Positions 1 through 5,656 of a stretch of DNA of 10,658 nt are shown here, one piece after another. The DNA comes from Chloroflexota bacterium (lineage in GTDB: Bacteria; Chloroflexota; Anaerolineae; 4572-78; J111). Position numbers and translations under genes: made by a program. The notes beneath the pieces are model-generated. The model was given only the letters and a program-made list of their open reading frames with translations. It had not been told where the DNA came from and searched no databases. The stretch spans positions 1 through 10,658 of the forward strand of contig RFJF01000766.1 in assembly GCA_003695455.1 (NCBI GenBank), given 5' to 3'. Every line of letters starts with the position of its first letter. Within the stretch, counting starts at the first letter, position 1.

Positions 1-228
1 GCGCAGGGTACGCCCATCATCAACCCGCCGGAGGTTGCCATTTTGGGCGTGGGCCAAATTACTGACAAGCCTGTGGCCGTACAGGGGCAGGTGGTGGTGC
101 ATCCCGTGCTGCCGCTGGCCCTCAGCGTGGATCACCGCCTGCTTGACGGGGCCGCCGCCGCCCAATTTATGGCCCGCCTCAAACATTTGCTGGCCGACCC
201 CGGCCGCCTGCTGCTGGAGATGGCCTGA
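1..228 (+). CDS. 2-oxo acid dehydrogenase E2 (dihydrolipoyl acyltransferase), C-terminal fragment
   Basis: The frame is open from base 1 and ends at TGA 226-228, leaving the last 75 residues of a longer protein. What remains is the end of the catalytic (chloramphenicol acetyltransferase-like) domain of an E2 component. The family signature DHRLLDG is present, with its catalytic histidine at fragment residue 45 and the conserved Asp at 49. The preceding INPPEVAILGVG stretch is the usual strand before it. E2 passes the acyl group from lipoamide to CoA in pyruvate, branched-chain or 2-oxoglutarate dehydrogenase complexes in the cytoplasm. The E3 gene follows with no gap, which supports a complex-encoding operon. 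The lipoyl and E1/E3-binding domains lie outside the window, so substrate class cannot be decided. Family assignment is firm; the subtype is unknown. Confidence 0.93.
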   Translation, partial: AQGTPIINPPEVAILGVGQITDKPVAVQGQVVVHPVLPLALSVDHRLLDGAAAAQFMARLKHLLADPGRLLLEMA

Positions 229-1587
229 ATGGTTGTGGGCGATATTCCGGTGCGGGTGGATGTGGCCGTGCTGGGCGCCGGGCCGGGCGGTTACGCAGCG
301 GCCATTCGGGCTGCCCAACTGGGCAAAGATGTGGTGATTATTGACCCCAACCCGCCCGGCGGCGTCTGCCTGCGGCAGGGCTGCATCCCCGCCAAATCAC
401 TGCTGGCGGCGTCGCACCGCTTCCGTCAGGCCGCCGAATCGGCGCACATGGGCATTTCTGCCGCGCCGCAACTGGATTGGCCGCAAATGCAGCGCTGGAA
501 AGATGGCATTGTAACGCGGCTCTCCGGCGGCGTGCGCCGCCTGCTCAAAGACAACGGCGTGGAATGGGTGGCCGGCCGGGGTAAATTTGTGTCGACCACA
601 GAACTGCACGTTGAAACTGACCACAGCGCCGAACATTACATTTTTGAGCAGGCCATCATCGCCACCGGCGCGGACCCCGCCGAGCTGCCCGGCCTGCCGT
701 TTGACGGCGTGCGCGTACTCACCCCGGCGCAAGCCCTGCAAATCACTGAACTTCCCGCCTCGGTGGCCGTAGCCGGCAGCGGTTACATCGCCGCCGAACT
801 GGCCGCGCTGTTTGCCAACCTCGGCTGCGGCGTGCGGCTGCTCATTCCCGCCGGGGAAGATTTTTTGCCGGAATTTGACCCCGCCGCCGGCCGGCGGTTG
901 CTGGTCGCCCTGAAAAAACAGGGGGTGGCGGTGCAGAAAAACGTGGCAGATTTATCTGCCGCCGCCGGAGACGCGGATTTGGTGGCGGCCTGCGGCGCGG
1001 CTCTCCCCCGCAGCGGCAGGTTACAGTTGGCGCGGGCGGGCGTGCAGCCGGATGCGCGCGGCGCGATTCCGGTGAACGCGCAGATGCAGACCACCAACCC
1101 GGCCATTTTTGCCGTGGGCGATGTGACGGGCGGCTCGCCGCTGGCGCACGTGGCGCTCAAACAGGGCAAGGTTGCCGCCGAGACACTGGCCGGTTTGCCC
1201 GCCGCTTTTGAGCCGCAGGCCGTGCCGCGCGTGGTGTGGACGGAGCCGCAGGTAGCCGCCGTGGGGCTGACTGCGGCGCAGGCCGAGGCGGCCGGTTACC
1301 GGGTGCAGCGCGGCCGCTTTCCGCTGGCGGCCAACGGACGGGCGCTCACGCTTGATGCGGGCGACGGCTTTGCGCAGGTGGTAGCCGAAGCCGGCACAGA
1401 AATTTTGCTGGGCGCGACCATTGTTGGCCCGCAGGCCGAGTCGCTGATTGGGGAGGCGGCGCTGGCGCTGGAAATGGGAGCCACGCTGACCGACCTGGCC
1501 GAAACGCTGCACCCCCACCCCTCACCCGCTGAAGCGCTGCAGGAAGCCGCCGAAGCCGCGCTGGGCATCGCCATCCACATTCAGTGA
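229..1587 (+). CDS. lpdA: dihydrolipoyl dehydrogenase (E3 component)
   Basis: A 452-residue flavoprotein disulfide reductase that reoxidises dihydrolipoamide on E2 with FAD and NAD+. The FAD-binding GAGPGG lies at residues 16-21. The redox disulfide is C47/C52 in GGVCLRQGCIPAKSLL. A second Rossmann motif (GSGYIAAE) begins near 180, the FAD-contacting AVGDVTGG is near 294-301, and the C-terminal active-site pair is H430/E435 in HPHPSPAE. All catalytic elements are therefore present. The ATG directly follows the E2 stop codon, and a GGAG at 216-219 inside the E2 gene is a suitable ribosome-binding site 9 nt upstream, pointing to translational coupling. The segment before the GD motif is unusual: the common GRxPN stretch is replaced by CGAALPRSGRLQL, and the protein is slightly short for the family. 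Mercuric or other disulfide reductases are less likely given the E2 neighbour. Confidence 0.95.
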   Translation: MVVGDIPVRVDVAVLGAGPGGYAAAIRAAQLGKDVVIIDPNPPGGVCLRQGCIPAKSLLAASHRFRQAAESAHMGISAAPQLDWPQMQRWKDGIVTRLSGGVRRLLKDNGVEWVAGRGKFVSTTELHVETDHSAEHYIFEQAIIATGADPAELPGLPFDGVRVLTPAQALQITELPASVAVAGSGYIAAELAALFANLGCGVRLLIPAGEDFLPEFDPAAGRRLLVALKKQGVAVQKNVADLSAAAGDADLVAACGAALPRSGRLQLARAGVQPDARGAIPVNAQMQTTNPAIFAVGDVTGGSPLAHVALKQGKVAAETLAGLPAAFEPQAVPRVVWTEPQVAAVGLTAAQAEAAGYRVQRGRFPLAANGRALTLDAGDGFAQVVAEAGTEILLGATIVGPQAESLIGEAALALEMGATLTDLAETLHPHPSPAEALQEAAEAALGIAIHIQ

Positions 1588-1652
1588 GTTGAGTGAGTTT
1601 GTGGAGTTTGTAGAGTGGGTGGGGTTGGAATTTTGTTCATTGGTAATTGTTA
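1588..1652 (+). repeat. composite intergenic repeat, short copy (nonamer block plus heptamer block)
   Basis: The 72-bp spacer between the E3 and glycosyltransferase genes is not random sequence. Bases 1593-1611 contain two adjoining copies of a nonamer close to GAGTTTGTG, and this 19-nt segment recurs exactly at 2932-2950. After a G-rich stretch come three heptamers: TTTGTTC (1632), ATTGGTA (1639) and ATTGTTA (1646). They are followed directly by a run of six G and the ATG at 1660. The order nonamer-then-heptamer and the orientation match the larger copy downstream. Function is unknown. It resembles the class of short tandemly repeated repetitive (STRR) sequences known from cyanobacteria and seen in other phyla. 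Confidence 0.75.
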
Positions 1653-1659
1653 GGGGGGT

Positions 1660-2910
1660 ATGTCCGTGCTCGATTCGCTGCTGTTGCAAGCCAAATCAAA
1701 ATTCGACCTGACCGAAGCCGCCGACCAGCAAAGTTTGACAACGCTGGCCGAGGCGCTGCTGGACGTGCCCAATCTGGGGTTGGAGACGCTGAAAAATGCG
1801 GCCCGGCAGCCCGACGCGCCGCTGGAGTTCAAAATTGCGGCCAAACTGGTGGAATCCAAACGCTTTTTGCTGGCTTCCCGCCGCCCGCTCAAGATTGGCG
1901 TACTGTTTGCCATGTGGGGCGAGCAGAACCGCCTGCATCCCAAAAGCGATTCCAACCCCAACGGCGAAGATTCCCTGCGGGTCAAATTGCAGCAGCTTGA
2001 GTGGGCCACGCGCAATTCGGCGGTGAACTGGACGCTGTACGCCGTGGATGACGGCTGCCCGCACCAGAGCGGGCGCATCGCGGAGCAGATTGCCGCCACT
2101 CACCCGCTCGGCCGGCGGGTGAAAGTACTCTACCTGGCAAACGCCATCCCCACCGACCACGGGCCGCTGGCCGGGCTGAAGTCTGTCAACGATTCGCGCA
2201 AGGGTGGGGCTATCATTTTGGGTGCCATGCAGGCCATCGAAGATGGGGTGGACGCCGTCATTTACACCGACGCCGACAACTCGGTGCATTTGGGGCAGAT
2301 TGGGCTGTTGCTGCAACCGTTTGTGGATGAGGGCCGGCGGGTGGTGCTGGGCAATCGCAAGCACCCGGACGCGGTGCTGGTCAAGCAAGAGAGCCGCTGG
2401 GGCGTCGGCATAAAAGTGCTGCGCCACATGCAGCGGATGGTGGGGCAGGCGATTTTCTCGCGCGGAATTCTGGATACGCAGGCCGCGTTCAAATTGTACC
2501 AGCGCGACGTGCTGGCCCGCATCATCGAACACCCCACCGTGTACGATTTTTCCTTTGACACCGACTGGATTCTGGCCGTGATTGCCATGAATGAGCCGTT
2601 TGCCCGTGTGCCGTTCGCATTTATTGATTCATTCGCGGAATCGGCCTCGATTGTGCAGGGGCCGATGACCACTTGGGAAACGCTGCTGCTGGGGCTGGTA
2701 AAGGCCGTGCGCCGCCACAACGTGCCACACAATGCGGACATGGCCCGCGTGCTCGACGAAGAAATCCACAGCGCCGCCGATCTGGAATTGCTCATTCACC
2801 ACCTGCCGCCGGAACTGGAACACGCCACCGACGCCGATTTGGGCAACCCGGCAATTATGTCGCCGGCGGCGGTGCAGGCCTGGATTCAACAGCGCAAACG
2901 AGACGGATGA
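1660..2910 (+). CDS. GT2-type (DPM1/ALG5-like) soluble glycosyltransferase
   Basis: A 416-residue protein whose central part (about 95-330) is a GT-A fold glycosyltransferase. YAVDDG at 128-133 is the nucleotide-binding strand, and TDADNS at 203-208 holds the metal-binding DxD-type motif. ILDTQAAFKLY at 270-280 and YDFSFDTDWIL at 295-305 match the DTQ.GFK and F.FD.E patterns of polyprenyl-phosphate and dolichyl-phosphate sugar transferases. About 90 mainly helical residues precede the catalytic domain and about 80 follow it; neither end is familiar to me. There are no hydrophobic membrane segments, unlike many GT2 enzymes of this group. A run of six G sits only one base before the ATG, so the ribosome-binding site is poorly placed. 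The next gene makes UDP-glucose, which suggests but does not prove a UDP-sugar donor. The acceptor is unknown. Confidence 0.8.
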   Translation: MSVLDSLLLQAKSKFDLTEAADQQSLTTLAEALLDVPNLGLETLKNAARQPDAPLEFKIAAKLVESKRFLLASRRPLKIGVLFAMWGEQNRLHPKSDSNPNGEDSLRVKLQQLEWATRNSAVNWTLYAVDDGCPHQSGRIAEQIAATHPLGRRVKVLYLANAIPTDHGPLAGLKSVNDSRKGGAIILGAMQAIEDGVDAVIYTDADNSVHLGQIGLLLQPFVDEGRRVVLGNRKHPDAVLVKQESRWGVGIKVLRHMQRMVGQAIFSRGILDTQAAFKLYQRDVLARIIEHPTVYDFSFDTDWILAVIAMNEPFARVPFAFIDSFAESASIVQGPMTTWETLLLGLVKAVRRHNVPHNADMARVLDEEIHSAADLELLIHHLPPELEHATDADLGNPAIMSPAAVQAWIQQRKRDG

Positions 2911-2990
2911 GCAGGGAGTTTATTGAGTTGGGTGAGTTTGTGGAGTTTGTGGAGACGGGTGAGTGTTGAGTTGAGAGTTTAGTGAGTTTG
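2911..2990 (+). repeat. nonamer repeat block (GAGTTTGTG-like), long copy
   Basis: Directly after the glycosyltransferase stop codon, a G/T-rich block repeats variants of GAGTTTGTG: near-perfect tandem units at 2934-2954, with degenerate GAGTT units on both sides (for example at 2916, 2925, 2967, 2973 and 2984). The segment 2932-2950 is identical to 1593-1611 in the previous spacer. The unit length is a multiple of three, so the block reads without stops on the - strand as Asn-Ser-Thr repeats and on + as Glu-Phe-Val. Both are by-products of the repeat and not genes. No function can be assigned. Confidence 0.75.
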
Positions 2991-2993
2991 GTT

Positions 2994-3084
2994 ATTTGTC
3001 GTTCGTCATTCGTAATTGATAATTGTTCATTGCTCATTGGCAATTGGTAATTCGTCATTCATCATTCGTAATTGATAATTGGAG
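2994..3084 (+). repeat. heptanucleotide tandem array (ATT-S-R-T-M type)
   Basis: Thirteen successive 7-bp units can be read without a gap: ATTTGTC, GTTCGTC, ATTCGTA, ATTGATA, ATTGTTC, ATTGCTC, ATTGGCA, ATTGGTA, ATTCGTC, ATTCATC, ATTCGTA, ATTGATA, ATTGGAG. The first three positions are almost invariant and the last four vary within a small set. One 20-nt stretch occurs twice (3006-3025 and 3062-3081), exactly 56 bp (eight units) apart, so part of the array probably arose by duplication in register. The final unit supplies the start of the Shine-Dalgarno sequence of the next gene. The array resembles cyanobacterial STRR sequences; any role in mRNA stability, protein binding or recombination is unproven. 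Confidence 0.88.
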
Positions 3085-3086
3085 GA
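3081..3086 (+). promoter_or_regulatory. Shine-Dalgarno site that fixes the uridylyltransferase start
   Basis: GGAGGA lies five to four bases upstream of a TTG at 3091-3093. An earlier in-frame TTG at 3079 overlaps this site and would lie inside the heptamer array, without a ribosome-binding site of its own. This makes TTG 3091 the better start. The first G's belong to the last heptamer unit. Confidence 0.75.
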
Positions 3087-3090
3087 GCCA

Positions 3091-4482
3091 TTGGCTGGAA
3101 ATTTTAACCCGTTTGCAAAAAAAATGCAGGCCGAAGGCCTGCCGGATGTGGTGATTGCCAATTTTGAATATTACTACACTCAGCTTGTGGCCGGCGCTAC
3201 CGGGATGATTTCCGAAGCGGAAATTGAGCCGGTGGAGTCCCTGCCGGATGCCGAAACCTTTCCGGCAGAACTGGCCGAGGCGGGCCGGCAGGCGCTGGGG
3301 CAAACCATCCTGCTCAAACTGAACGGCGGGCTGGGAACCAGCATGGGGCTGGCGCGGGCCAAATCGCTGCTGCCGGTGAAAAACGGCCTCAATTTTCTGG
3401 ACATCATTGCCCGGCAGGTAGAACACAGCAACATTCCGCTGGTGCTGATGGACAGTTACAACACCCGCGATGACTCGCTGGCGGCGCTGGCAAAATATCC
3501 GCATCTGCGCGGCGACATCCCGCTGGATTTTTTGCAGCACAAAGTCCCCAAAATTTTTGAGGCCGATTTCAGCCCGGCGGTCTGGCCCGCCGACCCCGAA
3601 CTGGAGTGGTGCCCGCCCGGCCACGGCGATATTTACACGGCGCTGGTTACCAGCGGCATGCTGCACACCCTGCTTGAGGCCGGGTATCGCTACGTGTTTG
3701 TATCGAATGTGGACAATTTGGGGGCGGTAATTGACCCGGCCATTCTGGGCTATTTTGCCCAAAACAACCTGCCGTTCCTGATGGAAGTGGCCGACCGCAC
3801 CGAAGCCGACAAAAAAGGCGGGCATCTGGCCCGGCGGCCCGACGGGCAGCTCATTTTGCGCGAATCGGCGCAATGCCCGGCGGAAGATGCCGGCGCGTTT
3901 CAAAATATCAGCCGCCACAAATACTTTAACACCAACAATTTGTGGATTCGGCTGCCCACGTTGCAGCGCGTGCTAGCTGCCAAACAAAACGTGCTGGGGC
4001 TGGCGATGATTCGCAACCGCAAAACGGTTGACCCGCGAGACAAAACCTCGCCGGGGGTCATTCAGTTGGAAACGGCTATGGGTTCGGCCATTGCCGTGTT
4101 TGAGGGCGCGCAGGCCGTGCGCGTGCCGCGCAGTCGCTTTGCGCCCATCAAAAAAACCAGCGACCTGCTGAATGTGCGCTCGGATAATTTTATATTGACC
4201 GGTGATTTTCAGGTGGTACCCAACCCGGCGCGCGAGTTATCTGAATTGACGGTGGTTAATCTGGACCCCCAATTTTACCAGTTGATTGATGATTTTGAGG
4301 CGCGGTTTCCGCACGGCGCGCCGTCGCTGGTGGACTGCGAGCGATTGACCGTGCAAGGCGACGTGACCTTTGGCAAAAATGTCACGCTGAAGGGGTCGGT
4401 TGAAATTGTGAACAGCGGAAAAAATCCGGCAAAAATTGAAGACGGCGCGGTTATTTCCGGCCGCCGGTCAGCGGGCGCGTGA
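3091..4482 (+). CDS. UTP-glucose-1-phosphate uridylyltransferase, UDPGP family (eukaryote type)
   Basis: A 463-residue protein that makes UDP-glucose and pyrophosphate from UTP and glucose-1-phosphate in the cytoplasm. It belongs to the UDPGP family typical of eukaryotes and some bacteria, not to the GalU family usual in bacteria. The nucleotide-binding loop LNGGLGTSMG is at residues 77-86 with the downstream K91. PPGHGD is at 175-180, SNVDNLGA at 205-212, FNTNNLW at 279-285 and the substrate-binding IKKTSDLL at 353-360. The C-terminal VTFGKNVTLKGSVEI region fits the family's left-handed beta-helix. The start is TTG 3091, chosen from GGAGGA just upstream; a start at TTG 3079 would add four residues. 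UDP-N-acetylglucosamine pyrophosphorylases are related, but these motifs fit the glucose enzyme better. A strong terminator follows. Confidence 0.9.
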   Translation: MAGNFNPFAKKMQAEGLPDVVIANFEYYYTQLVAGATGMISEAEIEPVESLPDAETFPAELAEAGRQALGQTILLKLNGGLGTSMGLARAKSLLPVKNGLNFLDIIARQVEHSNIPLVLMDSYNTRDDSLAALAKYPHLRGDIPLDFLQHKVPKIFEADFSPAVWPADPELEWCPPGHGDIYTALVTSGMLHTLLEAGYRYVFVSNVDNLGAVIDPAILGYFAQNNLPFLMEVADRTEADKKGGHLARRPDGQLILRESAQCPAEDAGAFQNISRHKYFNTNNLWIRLPTLQRVLAAKQNVLGLAMIRNRKTVDPRDKTSPGVIQLETAMGSAIAVFEGAQAVRVPRSRFAPIKKTSDLLNVRSDNFILTGDFQVVPNPARELSELTVVNLDPQFYQLIDDFEARFPHGAPSLVDCERLTVQGDVTFGKNVTLKGSVEIVNSGKNPAKIEDGAVISGRRSAGA

Positions 4483-4497
4483 CGCCTGTCTGGAAAT

Positions 4498-4538
4498 AAA
4501 AAAGACCCCGGAAGGATTTCCCGCCGGGGTCTTTTTTT
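4498..4538. terminator. bidirectional Rho-independent terminator
   Basis: An 8-bp GC-rich stem (GACCCCGG at 4504-4511 with CCGGGGTC at 4524-4531) encloses a 12-base loop. It is preceded by six A's and followed by seven T's, which extend the pairing. Because A and T tracts flank both sides, it can stop transcription from the uridylyltransferase gene on + and from the convergent lipoprotein gene on -, whose stop codon lies 12 bp beyond the T run. Confidence 0.93.
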
Positions 4539-4550
4539 GCAGAGCAATTG

Positions 4551-5579
4551 CTATTCAATCCACACCGCGCCAAAATCTGTGGCGCTGTTATCTGTCAGGT
4601 TGATGACGTTGCTGCCGTCGGCGTTCATCACGTACACTTCCACATCGCCGTCGGCGTTGGAGTGGAACAGTATCTGCTGCCCATCCGGCGACCAGCTAAA
4701 ATCGCCTTCTACAGATTCCTGGGCATCAGGCGTGTTGGTTAGATTCACCGGGTCGCTGCCGTCGGCGTTCATCACGTAAATTTCGGCGTTACCGTCCCGG
4801 CCAGAGAGAAACATGATTTTCCGGCCGTCAGGTGACCAGAGGGGAAAGCCGTCAAAACCGGGGCTTTCGGTAAGGCGAACAATGTTGCCGCCATCGGGGT
4901 CCATTGAATAGAGTTCAATGTCGCCATCCATGTTGCTCATAAAGGCAATGTGCTGCCCGTCGGGCGAAAAGACGGGCCGGCCGCTGCCAAACGAGGTGTC
5001 TGTCAGGGCGGTGGCTTCTCCGCCGGTTACCGGCATACTGTAGATGGCAATGTTACCGTCGCGGTCAGACAAAAAGAGGACGTGGCTGCCGTCCGGCGTC
5101 CAGGTGGCAAACAGGTCAAAAGCCGGGCTGTCGGTGAGGTTGACAAGTTGTTCACCGGCGGCGTCGGTCAGATAAACATCGGCGGTTTGCTGGTCGCCCT
5201 GCCCAAAAGCCAGCCATTGCCCGGTGGGGGACCAGGCCGGCGGGCTGGGCGCCAGCGAGTCGTTTTCACTGAGTGTAATAACATTGTTACCACCGGCATC
5301 CATGCGCTGCAACCCCAGGTTGCCGGATTGCTGTTGGGAAATATAGGCCAGAGAACTAAGCCGCGAGGACCATGCAGGTAATCCTTCGTTTGTTTCAGAG
5401 TTGGTCAGGTTTACCGGGTTACTGCCGTCGCGTTCCATAACATAAATTTCAAAATTTCCGTCCCGGTCGGTCATAAATGCGATTCTGGCCTCGGGGGGGC
5501 GCTCCGGCACAACAGGGCCAAGCTGGCAGCCCGCCAGCATAACAATTGCCACCAGCAACAGCACAACTGATTTTTTCAT
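4551..5579 (-). CDS. PD40 (TolB-like) beta-propeller lipoprotein
   Basis: A 342-residue exported protein. The N-terminus MKKSVVLLLVAIVMLAGC is a lipoprotein signal peptide with lipobox LAGC and Cys18 as the predicted lipidated residue. The mature part is seven successive PD40 repeats of 40-50 residues. Each follows the pattern (I/L)-x-F-x-(S/T)-(D/N)-x-DG-(N/D)-x-(E/A)-(I/V)-Y-x-M-x-x-DG followed by NLT, and several end in W-S-P-DG, matching a seven-bladed propeller like the TolB C-terminal domain. It has no TolB N-terminal domain and no Pal/Tol genes are nearby, so a Tol function should not be inferred; binding or scaffolding on the outer face of the membrane is plausible. I chose ATG 5577-5579, with GGTGA about 6 nt upstream; a GTG directly before it would add one residue. 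It follows the receiver-ATPase gene after 77 bp and may share its transcript. Confidence 0.88.
   Translation of the reverse strand: MKKSVVLLLVAIVMLAGCQLGPVVPERPPEARIAFMTDRDGNFEIYVMERDGSNPVNLTNSETNEGLPAWSSRLSSLAYISQQQSGNLGLQRMDAGGNNVITLSENDSLAPSPPAWSPTGQWLAFGQGDQQTADVYLTDAAGEQLVNLTDSPAFDLFATWTPDGSHVLFLSDRDGNIAIYSMPVTGGEATALTDTSFGSGRPVFSPDGQHIAFMSNMDGDIELYSMDPDGGNIVRLTESPGFDGFPLWSPDGRKIMFLSGRDGNAEIYVMNADGSDPVNLTNTPDAQESVEGDFSWSPDGQQILFHSNADGDVEVYVMNADGSNVINLTDNSATDFGAVWIE
4611..4778. repeat. two identical 24-nt segments inside the propeller gene
   Basis: The 24 bases at 4611-4634 recur without change at 4755-4778, 144 bp (48 codons) apart. They encode the YVMNADGS part of the last two PD40 blades. 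Identity at synonymous positions suggests a recent duplication or gene conversion between blades. Other blades share the protein pattern but differ at the base level. Confidence 0.7.
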
Positions 5580-5598
5580 CACAATTCACCACAATTCA
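5580..5598 (-). repeat. 10-bp direct repeat at the lipoprotein gene start
   Basis: On the - strand TGAATTGTG occurs twice with a 10-bp period directly before the ATG of the PD40 gene. The copy nearer the gene contains the alternative GTG start, and the G/GTGA at the junction supplies the likely ribosome-binding site. The remaining spacer to 5656 shows no convincing promoter or terminator. Confidence 0.5.
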
Positions 5599-5656
5599 AG
5601 ATTGCACCACAGTAACACAGTTTGGGTAATCGGGCAATTTACCGGGATACTGCCGG

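Noticed and set aside
1696..2532. A 278-codon open frame on the - strand opposite the glycosyltransferase gene
   Set aside because: Shadow of a GC-rich coding sequence; its His/Gln/Arg-rich composition shows no motif.
2855..3058. Small - strand frame rich in Asn, Ser and Thr, and a 20-residue + frame starting ATGA at 2907
   Set aside because: Both are direct translations of the nonamer and heptamer repeats and have no independent support as genes.
3018..3079. GATAAT hexamers in the heptamer array as promoter -10 boxes
   Set aside because: They arise from the repeat unit, lack matching -35 elements, and the second lies too close to the start codon.
2994..3084. CRISPR-like array
   Set aside because: Units are 7 bp with no spacers and no cas genes nearby.
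3055..3918. A 287-codon open frame on the - strand opposite the uridylyltransferase gene
   Set aside because: It is antisense to a gene with clear family motifs, starts and ends in arbitrary places, its end is translated heptamer repeat, and it shows no recognisable domain.
4950..5381. 143-codon + strand frame opposite the PD40 gene
   Set aside because: Antisense to a repeat-containing lipoprotein with clear signal peptide and propeller motifs.
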